A stretch of DNA of 32,109 nt from an uncultured Bacilli bacterium (lineage in GTDB: Bacteria > Bacillota_I > Bacilli_A > RF39 > UBA660), in contig CALVSQ010000015.1 of the NCBI GenBank assembly GCA_944359085.1, positions 1-32,109 of the forward strand, in the 5' to 3' direction. The notes under the pieces were generated by a model. That model worked only from the letters and a program-made list of their open reading frames with translations. It was not told where the DNA came from and made no database searches. Below are positions 8,301 to 15,367 of this stretch, piece by piece (within the stretch, counting starts at the first letter, position 1; each line of letters begins with the position of its first letter). The position numbers and the translations under genes were made by a program.

Positions 8301-9852
8301 TTCTTGATAGTTCTAATGTATCAATAACTGTATTTTTATACTCACCTAAATTATATTTTTTATAACACATTTCCAAAAAAGATGTATCAAATTTAGCATT
8401 GTGAGCAACCATTGGTAAATCACCATACCACTCAATAAATCTTTTAATGGCATTTTCTTCATTGTCCTTACCTTCTAGCATTTCATCAGTTATATTAGTA
8501 ACTTCAGTTATTTTAGGCGGTAATTTTCTACCCGGATTAATTAATTCATCATATCTATCAATTATCTCTCCATTATGAATTTTAACTGCACCTATTTCAA
8601 TAATTGTGTCTCCACCAGCCGCATTAAAACCAGTTGTTTCAAAGTCAAATACAACATAAGTATTATCTAATAAAACAGAATCATTTTCTCTTACTACAAT
8701 ATTAACACTATCATCAATTAAAGTTAATTCCGTTCCATAAATAGCTTTAAATTTATCTTTATCTTCTTTACCTTTATTTAAATCACATACTAAATGATAT
8801 ACATCTGGATAAGCTTGAGCTCCATTATGATCAGTAATAGCAATAGCTTTATGTCCCCATTTATAAGCTTGTTTAACTAATGTTTTAGCGTCTACTACCC
8901 CATCCATTTGACTCATCATTGTGTGAGCATGTAATTCAACTCTTTTTTCTACAGCATCATCACTAGGTGTAGTTATCACTTTATCGCTTTTATTAACATC
9001 TCTTAAATTTAAAACAATTTCATTAGAATATTTATCGAATTTAGTATATCCTCTAAATTTATACCAAGTATTATTTTTAATATTTTTCTTATAAAAATCA
9101 AAGTCACTTTGTTCTTTTACAAATAATTTAGCGTACATGCTATCATTAAAATCAGTTATTTTTAAAGTGAATATTTTAAAATTAGATTTACTTGATTCAA
9201 ATAAATCAATACCAAAAACATAAGCTTCTATACTTACATTATCTTCTTCGGCAAATATACCACTTATTTCATGAGTAATTTTAGGTATAAAACTACCCAT
9301 TATTTCAATTATTTCTTTTTTTTCAGTTGGTACTTCTACCACTTTAGCTTCTTCAATTTCTTTTCTTATTTCTTTACTTTTTTCTTCATCAATAATTATA
9401 CTTACATTAATTTCATCAAATCCCACACTATTTAATAAATCAATCAATTTAACTTCTATTGATTTAAATTTCATCTCTTCTGCTTTATTAGCCACTTTAA
9501 TATTAATTGTATTATCAATAATATCTAAATTATCAGTTATAAAAGTTTCTAATAAAGGAAATTCTTTTAAATTTTGTTTTAACAAATAATTATAATAATC
9601 ATTTATATATTCATTTTTTTTATTGTCTACTTTAAATGAAAATCCTACCTTATAATCTTTAAAATTATTTTTCAAACAATCTAAAAATTTAATATAAACT
9701 TCAAGAGGTAATGTGCTTTTTAAAGTAATAAAAAAGTGATAACATGTTTTTTCCTTATTACCTACTATTTTATCTAACTTACCATCATTAAAAAAATTTA
9801 ATAAGTCTTTATCCATTTTTATTTGATTTAATAGTAGAATAAGTTTTTCCAT
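5335..9852 (-). CDS. polC: DNA polymerase III subunit alpha, Gram-positive PolC type
   Basis: The replicative polymerase of Firmicutes, about 1505 residues. In order it has an N-terminal region (1-190), an OB domain (about 205-290), a PHP first half with ELHAHTMMSQMDG (about 306-318) and AITDHNG, an inserted DnaQ-type 3'-5' exonuclease starting YVVFDFETTG (catalytic D403 and E405) and ending near HHRADYDAQGTALVLH, then the PHP second half. The polymerase core follows, with GSRGSVGSS, two CPxC pairs forming the zinc site, and the catalytic PDIDLNFS. The C-terminal QLSLF is a sliding-clamp binding motif. The start at 9852 (MEKLILLL) is preferred over 9897 because GGGTGG precedes it. The upstream orphan gene ends 38 bases before. 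Confidence 0.98.
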   Translation of the reverse strand: MEKLILLLNQIKMDKDLLNFFNDGKLDKIVGNKEKTCYHFFITLKSTLPLEVYIKFLDCLKNNFKDYKVGFSFKVDNKKNEYINDYYNYLLKQNLKEFPLLETFITDNLDIIDNTINIKVANKAEEMKFKSIEVKLIDLLNSVGFDEINVSIIIDEEKSKEIRKEIEEAKVVEVPTEKKEIIEIMGSFIPKITHEISGIFAEEDNVSIEAYVFGIDLFESSKSNFKIFTLKITDFNDSMYAKLFVKEQSDFDFYKKNIKNNTWYKFRGYTKFDKYSNEIVLNLRDVNKSDKVITTPSDDAVEKRVELHAHTMMSQMDGVVDAKTLVKQAYKWGHKAIAITDHNGAQAYPDVYHLVCDLNKGKEDKDKFKAIYGTELTLIDDSVNIVVRENDSVLLDNTYVVFDFETTGFNAAGGDTIIEIGAVKIHNGEIIDRYDELINPGRKLPPKITEVTNITDEMLEGKDNEENAIKRFIEWYGDLPMVAHNAKFDTSFLEMCYKKYNLGEYKNTVIDTLELSRILDSNYARHNLTALVKRYDVPWDEDAHHRADYDAQGTALVLHKMLQKLSSQNIEKISQLNKMIDKSEIHKYGRSYHVNILVKNKKGLKNLFKIISLANTVYLYKTPRILRSVLNELREGLLIGSGCYESEVFVEAKSKSDEELTNIINFYDYVEVQPLDVYNHLLQTNDFGSSIELIEHIRKIIRVTKDSGKIIVATGDVHHLFKEDKIYREIIVNQKVPGGGRHPLAKNSITEIPSQHFRTTDEMLENFDFLDEETRKEIVITNPNKIADMVDIIEVIIETGGVPFSPKIDKSVETVTDLVYTKAKDWYGDPLPYNIEERIAKELYGDGIFNSIKEELKRNNVENIEEEGFKILHETILQGFDAVKDKIRNEIKITEPDLNDEDVEKKLTKTLGGIIGGGFDVIYLIAQKLVKKSNDDGFLVGSRGSVGSSFVATMMGITEVNPLPAHYRCPNCKHSIFEIDGVPLANTYSSGFDLPDLECPKCQTKMLKDGNDMPFATFLGFNADKVPDIDLNFSDLNQAAAHEYTKVLFGEDNVYRAGTIGTVADKTAYGFVKGYCEDKGITKKSAEIERLALGCTGVKRTTGQHPGGIVVIPGYMDVFDFTPFQYPADDPNSAWRTTHFDYHAIDQDVLKLDILGHSDPTQLRMIQDLSGHDITKVPLDDKKTMGIFLSPEPLGVTKEQILNETGTLGIPEFGTPFTIGLVAETKPTTFAELIKISGLSHGTDVWLGNAQELIKNNIVPFKEVIGCRDDIMVYLMQKGMKPIKAFKIMEFVRKGKASKEPDKWVEFEQEMKEAGIEDWYINSCRKIKYMFPKAHATAYVTSAFRIAYYKVHYPSYFYASWFSTKATDFDIETMIKGYDAIKNRMIEISNKGFDASNKESGILECLKLALEMTARGLKFKNIDLNKSQATTFCLDDDNNLIPPFSSIDGLGDTVAKTIVEERNKGEFLSIEDLQKRGKVSSTLIEKMRNMHILDNLDESSQLSLF

Positions 9853-9890
9853 TTTTACCACCCAATATATTGTATCAAATATAATTTTTT

Positions 9891-10760
9891 TTAACAACCA
9901 AAATTAGACAATTTTAATTGTTTTATAAATTCTTTTTCAGAAACATCTTCACCACGTTTATGATCAAATAATATTATTGCTATTTTAATTAATTCATTTA
10001 TTTGATTGTCACTTTTTGATATATAATCATTTATTTTTTGACCTATTATTTTTATTGCATTTTTATTTCTTTCTGATAAATTTGATTTTACCTTTACTTT
10101 TCCTAAAGGTTGCATTTTATTCACAAAATTTACAATTTCATAACATATTGGTACTTTTCTATCTTTTGAAGCAAATGAATAATCATTATTCATATTTAGA
10201 CTTTTTAATATCAAAATCATCATTTGCATCTTTATAGATAACTCATTTGAAAGAAAATCCGGATTTTCATTGTAAAATAAATAATATATATCACACAATT
10301 CTTGCTCAAATTCATTTAATTTCAATTCAGAAATATTTTTAAATTTTTTTATTTGTTCTATTCTGTTAGCTAGCATGTTTAAAATATTATCATTATTTGA
10401 ATTTATTCCATTGTCAAAATTTATTTTTTCTCCTTCTTTAAATAAAAATCTTTTACCATCAGAACTTACTTGTTCAAATAGTTTCAGTTTTTTTTCTTCA
10501 TATAATAATATTGTCGTATTTCCATTATGAAATATTTGAATTTCTAAAAACTTTTCATCCCAATTTTTAAATATCGTTCGTATCCAAGATACAATTCTAA
10601 CTAAATCATTATAATTTTTTAACCCATTCATACATTTATCTAATATTTCGTTTTGTTTAACTTCATCGCAATTATCATTCAATTGCATTCCAGAAAATAT
10701 AATTTTCATATTTGAAGTTGTAGTATTATAATTTTTTTGAAAAGTTAATCTTTTTTCCAT
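9891..10760 (-). CDS. unrecognised cytoplasmic protein upstream of polC
   Basis: Encodes about 289 residues and no family is recognised. The first 105 residues read as a mixed alpha/beta domain (ILLYEEKKLKLFEQVSSDGKRFLF); the remainder is helical and Lys/Asn-rich. No signal peptide, membrane segment or cysteine motif is seen. The ATG at 10760 is chosen because GGGGG lies 5 bases upstream; the TTG at 10772 is part of that same site. It ends 38 bases before polC and runs in the same direction, so it may be co-transcribed with it. Base use matches its neighbours, so there is no sign of recent transfer. The C-terminal third (about 190-285) is predicted helical and contains RNKNAIKIIGQKINDYIS. Confidence 0.6.
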   Translation of the reverse strand: MEKRLTFQKNYNTTTSNMKIIFSGMQLNDNCDEVKQNEILDKCMNGLKNYNDLVRIVSWIRTIFKNWDEKFLEIQIFHNGNTTILLYEEKKLKLFEQVSSDGKRFLFKEGEKINFDNGINSNNDNILNMLANRIEQIKKFKNISELKLNEFEQELCDIYYLFYNENPDFLSNELSIKMQMMILILKSLNMNNDYSFASKDRKVPICYEIVNFVNKMQPLGKVKVKSNLSERNKNAIKIIGQKINDYISKSDNQINELIKIAIILFDHKRGEDVSEKEFIKQLKLSNFGC

Positions 10761-10834
10761 TTTATCCCCCAATCAATTTTTTATAATTTATTTATAACAA
10801 ATATTAATAAAACTTTTATATTATACCATATAAT

Positions 10835-10874
10835 CAAAAAAAGTAGAAAATATTTAATTGATATTTCTACTTTT
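10835..10874 (-). terminator. terminator of the 184-residue protein gene
   Basis: On the minus strand AAAAGTAGAAATA and its partner around TATTTTCTACTTTT form a long AT-rich stem followed by seven T residues. The stop codon at 10873-10875 touches the 5' arm. Confidence 0.75.
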
Positions 10875-11427
10875 AATTACTTGAATATCTTACTTTCAAA
10901 TGTTTAAAATTAGAATTTAAAGATAATCTTTTCACTCTACTAAATTGTCGCCCTTCATTAACTTTATTATTTCTTATATTGTCTAAAGCATTTTTAAAAT
11001 ATTTAATAGCAGTTGCATCATCAATATTAGGATATGCTTGTTTTATTTTAGAATATATTGATTGAGCCAAAGTTAATTCACATGCATATCCTGTATGAAT
11101 TCCTGAAAATGAATATTTTTGTAAATAATCAAGCATCGCTTCTTGTTCAGAAGATAAACAATATTGTTCAAGATCTAAAACTCTATTGTCTAATCCACAT
11201 TTTATGCATCCACACCATCTATATATACGTCCTTCAGGACAAGCATATTCTATTTTAGAATATACCAAAATATGTTTACAAGATTTATATATATTTTTTT
11301 GCAATGCAGAAGCTTGTTTTTGTAATTGTAAATATTCTTGTAATCTATCAGTATTTTCAAGTTCTTCTATTTTTTCATTAATTTTTTTTAATTGTTCAGT
11401 AAAATCATCATATTCTAATTCTTCCAT
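10873..11427 (-). CDS. coiled-coil, cysteine-containing protein of unknown function
   Basis: A 184-residue protein of no recognised family. Residues 1-48 are a charged, heptad-like coiled coil (EQLKKINEKIEELENTDRLQEYLQL). Residues 50-80 contain a cysteine cluster: SCKHILVYSK, then CPEGRIYRWCGCIKCG. It suggests a small zinc-binding site. The rest is helical, with KIKQAYPNIDDATAIKYFKNALDNI. No signal or membrane segment is seen. The ATG at 11427 has AGAGGTG in front. It is a single-gene unit: the next gene upstream is a tRNA, and a terminator follows. A nucleic-acid or protein adaptor role is possible, but nothing in the sequence settles it. Confidence 0.65.
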   Translation of the reverse strand: MEELEYDDFTEQLKKINEKIEELENTDRLQEYLQLQKQASALQKNIYKSCKHILVYSKIEYACPEGRIYRWCGCIKCGLDNRVLDLEQYCLSSEQEAMLDYLQKYSFSGIHTGYACELTLAQSIYSKIKQAYPNIDDATAIKYFKNALDNIRNNKVNEGRQFSRVKRLSLNSNFKHLKVRYSSN

Positions 11428-11563
11428 ATCACACCTCTAAAAAAATATTTTATCATATTTTTAACACTGTTTATTAATACAACAAATTAAACTACATTGA
11501 TTAATTTTTATACTGGCAAAATTTTCAATGCTAATTTTTCTATTTTATCTAATTTAACTAAAA

Positions 11564-11588
11564 TTGAACCTTATTAAATAAGGTTCAA
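11564..11588 (-). terminator. terminator downstream of tRNA-Leu
   Basis: TTGAACCTTAT and ATAAGGTTCAA form a perfect 11-bp stem with a 3-base loop. On minus it is followed by TTTTAG. It is the strongest hairpin in the 185-base gap 11428-11612; nothing else is seen there except the leader of the 184-residue protein gene. Confidence 0.65.
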
Positions 11589-11612
11589 AATAAATTATAT
11601 TAACTAAAATAA

Positions 11613-11698
11613 TGGTGCTTGTGGTGGGAATCGAACCCACATGACCAAAGGCCACACGATTTTGAGTCGTGCGCGTCTACCAGTTCCGCCACACAAGC
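11613..11698 (-). tRNA. tRNA-Leu, anticodon CAA
   Basis: An 86-base class II tRNA. The acceptor stem GCTTGTG pairs with CACAAGC, followed by discriminator A and an encoded CCA. The D arm contains TGGCGGAACTGGTAGACGC, typical of leucine tRNAs. The anticodon stem CACGA..TCGTG closes loop CTCAAAA, giving anticodon CAA for UUG codons. A long variable arm (GGCCTTTGGTCA) and a GGTTCGATTCC T arm complete it. It is also the known type of substrate for TrmL, encoded at 14867-15367. Confidence 0.95.
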
Positions 11699-11708
11699 AA
11701 TTAATAAG

Positions 11709-11737
11709 ATTATATCACATAATCTTATTTTTTTAAA
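11709..11737 (-). promoter_or_regulatory. promoter candidate for tRNA-Leu
   Basis: On minus: TTTAAA, 17-bp spacer, TATAAT, with the predicted start about 4 bases before the tRNA 5' end. The -10 lies inside an 11-bp inverted repeat (11703-11729) which on the plus strand has a T7 tail. Confidence 0.55.
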
Positions 11738-11742
11738 TACTT

Positions 11743-12303
11743 TTACAAATTATCTTCATTATATTTTGAATTATATAGTTCTTTTACACTATCATCCTTA
11801 GTTATTTCAATACTCGGTAAATCTTTAATAGATTTTAATCCAAAATAATCTAAAAATAATGGCGTTGTGCCATATAAAACAGGTCTACCAGCAGCTTCAC
11901 TTCTTCCTACTTCGCATATTAAATTTTTATACATTAATTTTCTTACTAGATAAGCACTACTAACGCCTCTTATTTCATCAACCATTAATCTTGTTACAGG
12001 TTGATTATATGCAATAATAGCAAGAGTTTCTAAAGCTGATTCTGTTAAGTGTTCATCATCTTTAAAATCAACTAATTTTTGTAAATATTCCTTATTTTCT
12101 CTTTTCGTTATCAATTTTAATCTATTACTTAATATAGTTAATTCAATTCCTCTATCAATATTTTGATAATTATCTATTAATTTATCTGTTATTTGAGTTA
12201 AAGTAGCATCATCTATTTCTAATATTTTTTTTACTTCGTCTAAACTTAATCCTTCATCACCTACTACAAATAACAAACTTTCTAAAACTGAAACTAAATT
12301 CAT
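11743..12303 (-). CDS. scpB: segregation and condensation protein B
   Basis: ScpB is the winged-helix kite subunit of the bacterial SMC-ScpAB condensin, which binds the ScpA linker and helps organise and segregate the chromosome. At 186 residues it is of usual length. Two winged-helix domains are visible: about 1-75 (VSVLESLLFVVGDEGLSLDEV) and 85-165, which contains the conserved segment ESALETLAIIAYNQPVTRLMVDEIRGVSS, then KLMYKNLICEVGRSEAAGRPVLYGTT. The ATG shares one base with the scpA stop (TAATG), and GAGGTG is present, so translation is coupled to scpA. Confidence 0.96.
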   Translation of the reverse strand: MNLVSVLESLLFVVGDEGLSLDEVKKILEIDDATLTQITDKLIDNYQNIDRGIELTILSNRLKLITKRENKEYLQKLVDFKDDEHLTESALETLAIIAYNQPVTRLMVDEIRGVSSAYLVRKLMYKNLICEVGRSEAAGRPVLYGTTPLFLDYFGLKSIKDLPSIEITKDDSVKELYNSKYNEDNL

Positions 12304-13010
12304 TAAGACACCTCACACAACACAATATCTTCAAAATTATTTTCTTGAATTAATTTTATATCATTATTTTTCGCTAAAACTAAAATAGATAAAAATGTTA
12401 CAATTATATAGCTTTTAGTATTAATATTAAATAACTCTTTAAAATTAACTCGTTTTTTGTTTTTTATTATATCTTTTATTTCTTTACTTCTCTTTGTAAT
12501 TGAATATTCTTTACTAGTTATTTTAGTATTCAAAGGTTTATTATCTTCTTTTTTTTGTAAAAATTTTTCAAAAGCTTTTAATAAATCAGACAACTGAACA
12601 TCATCATTTAATTTAGTTTCAATATCATATTCACTTATATCACTTGCTTTTTTAGTATAGTATTGTTGTCTTTCTTGTTCTAAATCATGAAATTTAGATA
12701 TAACATCTTTATAATTTTGATATTCAATTAATCTTTGAATTAATTTTTCTTTTGGATCTTCTTCATATTCGTCTTCAGCTATTTCAGGTTTAGGTAAAAG
12801 TAATGATGCTTTCATTTCAATTAATTCTGCTGCCATGACTAAATATGAACTGGCTATATTTAAATTTAATTCTTCCATTTTATTAATATAATCTAGATAT
12901 TGATTAGTGATTTCTTCGATTTTTATATCATAAATATCAATATTAGACTGTTTAATTAAGTGAAGTAATAAATCTAATGGTCCAGAAAACTTATCAATTG
13001 TAAAATCCAT
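12303..13010 (-). CDS. scpA: segregation and condensation protein A
   Basis: The kleisin subunit of SMC-ScpAB, 235 residues. The N-terminal SMC-neck-binding region begins with IDKFSGPLDLLLHLIKQSNIDIYDIKIEEITNQYLDYI, the family signature. An acidic, glutamine-rich linker follows (about 90-150). The C-terminal winged-helix that contacts the SMC cap occupies about 170-235 (RVNFKELF...IIVTFLSILVLAKNNDIKLIQ). A clear GGAGG site precedes the ATG. scpA-scpB form one transcription unit with a one-base overlap. The gene upstream ends 55 bases before. Confidence 0.97.
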   Translation of the reverse strand: MDFTIDKFSGPLDLLLHLIKQSNIDIYDIKIEEITNQYLDYINKMEELNLNIASSYLVMAAELIEMKASLLLPKPEIAEDEYEEDPKEKLIQRLIEYQNYKDVISKFHDLEQERQQYYTKKASDISEYDIETKLNDDVQLSDLLKAFEKFLQKKEDNKPLNTKITSKEYSITKRSKEIKDIIKNKKRVNFKELFNINTKSYIIVTFLSILVLAKNNDIKLIQENNFEDIVLCEVS

Positions 13011-13065
13011 ATTTATTACCTCCTTAATCTAAATTATAACAAAAAAAGATAAAAAAATCTATTGT

Positions 13066-13677
13066 TTATCTTTTTATTAGTGTCATTTTTAATACTTTAT
13101 ATAATTTAATATATACATTTTCAAAATTATGATCTAATTCATAATAAATATCTTTTAATGTATCATTACTTTTTTTATTAAAACATTCCAAATATAAAAA
13201 ATTTAATTTATCAGCATCATTAATTTTTTTTAATTGATCATATATAAATTTTTTAATATATTGTTGATTCCTAGTTTGTAAATAGTCTATTTTCTTATCA
13301 TTAATTATTTGATATTTAATACTACTTACATTCAAATTTGAACTAAAATCTAATACTTCCATTTCTTCATCTAAAAATAACTGGCTATATTTTATTTTAT
13401 TTTGTTCTATTTTAAAAGCAATTACCATTTTACCATCTGTTGCTAAAAAAGAATAATCTAATACCTTTTTATTATATTGTTCAGTTCGCTTATATATTTT
13501 AATTAAAAATTCATTATCAATTTTAACTTTTTTATTTACTAAATTAAACAAATCAAATGTACTTAATTTAATAAGAGGTATCTTCCTTATATGAAGTATT
13601 TTATCATCTTTATTCCATTCAAAAATATCATAAGGTATATTATTAAAATTTAGTAAAATATCGTATATGTAATTCAT
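13066..13677 (-). CDS. UPF0736/DUF3603 family protein (YjbA-like)
   Basis: A 203-residue soluble protein. Its opening order of motifs (YIYDILLNF, then FEWNKDD, then IPLIKLS, then LDYSFLATDGKMVIAF) follows that of the Bacillus YjbA/UPF0736 family (LYDVWVN, FHEWRKDD, VPLLKV, L-YCFVVTDG). The function of that family is not known. The match is from memory of the family pattern and the C-terminal half is more diverged. The ATG at 13677 has an upstream AGGAGG. It overlaps the end of the upstream small membrane protein gene by 35 bases, so the two are co-translated. It precedes scpA by 55 bases and may be in the same operon. Confidence 0.65.
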   Translation of the reverse strand: MNYIYDILLNFNNIPYDIFEWNKDDKILHIRKIPLIKLSTFDLFNLVNKKVKIDNEFLIKIYKRTEQYNKKVLDYSFLATDGKMVIAFKIEQNKIKYSQLFLDEEMEVLDFSSNLNVSSIKYQIINDKKIDYLQTRNQQYIKKFIYDQLKKINDADKLNFLYLECFNKKSNDTLKDIYYELDHNFENVYIKLYKVLKMTLIKR

Positions 13678-13876
13678 TATTATCCTCCTTAGGTATACTA
13701 AAATATATTATAATCAATCCAACTACAGATATTAAACATTCAGGTCTTCTAATAATAAACTTAACATAATCTAAAAAATTATACCCTATTGTTGTTAAAT
13801 TTAAATAAATTATAATATAAATACAACCAATTAAAGTTAATCCAAATCCAACTAAAAAGAAAAAAAATCTTGTCAT
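13643..13876 (-). CDS. small two-span membrane protein
   Basis: A 77-residue protein of unrecognised family with two hydrophobic segments: about 4-27 (FFFLVGFGLTLIGCIYIIIYL) and about 46-61 (CLISVVGLIIIYFSIP). The short loop between them has FLDYVKFIIRRPE. A FLDYVxFIxRRPE-like loop with a second span ending in IIYFSIP recurs, as I recall, in small membrane proteins next to cell-division or chromosome genes in low-GC Gram-positives, but I cannot name the family. The ribosome binding site is weak (GGTGAAAT). Its last 35 bases overlap the start of the DUF3603 gene in another frame. With scpA-scpB it makes a likely four-gene unit. Confidence 0.6.
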   Translation of the reverse strand: MTRFFFFLVGFGLTLIGCIYIIIYLNLTTIGYNFLDYVKFIIRRPECLISVVGLIIIYFSIPKEDNNELHIRYFTKF

Positions 13877-13954
13877 TATTTCACCAATATATTTTTATAT
13901 ACCTTTCATTAATAAAATTTATGAAAAAATACTACTATATTAGAACATATATAT

Positions 13955-13982
13955 TTGACAATATCTTAAAATCATGTAAAAT
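13955..13982 (+). promoter_or_regulatory. promoter of the RNHCP gene
   Basis: A perfect TTGACA -35 (13955-13960), a 16-bp spacer and TAAAAT as -10. A perfect TATAAT at 13982-13987 is 21 bp from the -35 and is less likely. The predicted start of transcription falls about 8 bases before the ATG. Confidence 0.7.
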
Positions 13983-13996
13983 ATAATTGGTGAGTT

Positions 13997-14302
13997 ATGA
14001 AAAGATTTAATATGATTGATGAAGAATTTATCTGTGAAAACTGTGGAAAAAAAGTATCAAAATTAAATTATACTGCTAGAGATCATTGCCCATTTTGCTT
14101 ACATTCTAAACATGTTGACATCATGCCAGGTGATAGAGAAAATAAATGCTGTGGATTATTAATTCCAATAGATATAGAAAAATTTAAAGACACCTATAAA
14201 ATAATATACAAATGCCAAAAATGTAATGAATTACATAAAAATATTATAGCAAATGATGATAATTTTGAAGAAATATTAAAAATAATGCAAAATAAAACCT
14301 AG
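13997..14302 (+). CDS. RNHCP domain zinc-binding protein
   Basis: A 101-residue protein matching the RNHCP domain (PF12647) along its full length: FICENCGKKVS (first Cys pair), TARDHCPFCLHSKHVD where the family has RNHCPxCLxSxHVD, PGDRENKCCGLLIPI, then YKCQKCNELHKNIIANDDNFEEIL. Paired cysteines imply one or two zinc sites. The family function is unknown; such proteins are found across Firmicutes. The eponymous RN is replaced by RD here. It is transcribed alone from a TTGACA promoter with GGTGAG at the ribosome binding position, and it shares a bidirectional terminator with the acidic membrane protein gene that follows on minus. Confidence 0.88.
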   Translation: MKRFNMIDEEFICENCGKKVSKLNYTARDHCPFCLHSKHVDIMPGDRENKCCGLLIPIDIEKFKDTYKIIYKCQKCNELHKNIIANDDNFEEILKIMQNKT

Positions 14303-14317
14303 ATTTTTCTAGGTTTT
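14294..14317 (+). terminator. bidirectional terminator
   Basis: AAAACCTAG and CTAGGTTTT form a perfect 9-bp stem with T residues on both sides. The stop codons of both converging genes (14300-14302 plus; 14316-14318 minus) lie in the arms. Confidence 0.85.
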
Positions 14318-14807
14318 AAAATTTCCAAATATCTTCATCTTCAGCAACAGTTTGATTATTGTTTTCTTGAATAGGATTTTCTAACTTTGACGGTTCAACA
14401 TTTTTTAATTCAGTGTTTTCTACAACTTCATTATTTTGAGGTATTACTTCATTTACATTATCAGTTAATGGTGCAAATAAAGATTGGTCAATATTTTCAT
14501 TATTAACTTGAACATTTTGAACAGGTTCAACAACATTTAAGTCAGCAGATTCTTGTACATCAACTTTATTATTTTCAGCAACTTCTTGTGTTAATTCATT
14601 AATACCTTTAGCTTCAACTTTTATTTTTTCTTTTTTTTCTTTTACCTTTTTTTCTTTTTTTGGTTTTTCAACTTTCTTTTCTTTAGTATCTTCGTCTTTA
14701 CCCTTACGACCAAAATCAGTTTTGTCAGCAATATATCCAATAAAAGCCATCAAAATTATTATACCAACCACAATAAACCAAACATAATTATCAACAATAA
14801 AATCCAT
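14316..14807 (-). CDS. single-span membrane protein with lysine-rich and acidic cytoplasmic tail
   Basis: A 163-residue protein. Residues 8-27 form one membrane span (YVWFIVVGIIILMAFIGYIA) followed by DKTDFGRK. Then comes a lysine/glutamate repeat region (about 38-65, KEKKVEKPKKEKKVKEKKEK) and an acidic, Asn/Gln-rich tail (about 70-160) ending in DEDIWKF. The positive-inside rule places the tail in the cytoplasm. No enzymatic domain is seen; it resembles scaffold-like tails in small-genome Firmicutes. The ATG at 14807 has AGGAGG in front. It is downstream of trmL by 59 bases and could be read from that operon. The function is unknown. Confidence 0.7.
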   Translation of the reverse strand: MDFIVDNYVWFIVVGIIILMAFIGYIADKTDFGRKGKDEDTKEKKVEKPKKEKKVKEKKEKIKVEAKGINELTQEVAENNKVDVQESADLNVVEPVQNVQVNNENIDQSLFAPLTDNVNEVIPQNNEVVENTELKNVEPSKLENPIQENNNQTVAEDEDIWKF

Positions 14808-14866
14808 ATTTAACTCCTCCTTATTCTTATATTAATATTACCATTTTTTTTATTTTTTTGCAACAA

Positions 14867-15367
14867 TTATCTTTCCAAATAATCTTCACCTTTAAAAGGT
14901 TCAGTTCTTAATAAATCAAAATAATCATTTTGTCTTAAAACTTCATAAGTAGCAATTGCTACACAATTTGATAAATTTAAAGCTCTTACTTTATCTGTCA
15001 TAGGTAATCGCATACAGTGACTCAAATCTTCTTTTAAAATTTCTTTAGGAATCCCTGTACTTTCTTTACCAAAAATCAGATAAATATTTTCATCTTTAAA
15101 TTCAAATTCAGTATGTGGTTTCTTACCATATCTAGTAAAATAATAATAAGTTCCTTTATTTTGCTTTTTAAATTCTTCAAAATTAGGATAAACTTTATAA
15201 TCACAATTATCTATATAATTTACCCCACATCTTTTTATTGTTTTGTCATCTAATTTAAATCCCAATGGTTCTATTAAATGTAGTTTTGAATTAGTAGCAA
15301 CACAAGTTCTCATTATATTACCAGTATTTTGAGGAATTTCCGGTTCATATAAAACAATATTTATCAT
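14867..15367 (-). CDS. trmL: tRNA (cytidine(34)-2'-O)-methyltransferase, SPOUT family
   Basis: TrmL methylates the 2'-O of the wobble nucleotide (C34 or cmnm5U34) of tRNA-Leu CAA and UAA, using S-adenosylmethionine. At 166 residues it is full length. The opening INIVLYEPEIPQNTGNIMRTC is the signature, followed by LHLIEPLGF. The trefoil-knot cofactor motifs are LIFGKESTGIPKEIL and CMRLPMTDKVRALNLSNCVAIATYEVLRQ. Its ATG overlaps the stop of the upstream AAA+ gene as ATGA, so the two are translationally coupled. Its predicted substrate tRNA-Leu(CAA) is encoded about 3 kb away. Confidence 0.95.
   Translation of the reverse strand: MINIVLYEPEIPQNTGNIMRTCVATNSKLHLIEPLGFKLDDKTIKRCGVNYIDNCDYKVYPNFEEFKKQNKGTYYYFTRYGKKPHTEFEFKDENIYLIFGKESTGIPKEILKEDLSHCMRLPMTDKVRALNLSNCVAIATYEVLRQNDYFDLLRTEPFKGEDYLER

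Noticed and set aside
11619-11801. Plus-strand frame over the tRNA
   Set aside because: It runs through the tRNA-Leu complement and the scpB 3' end; not coding.
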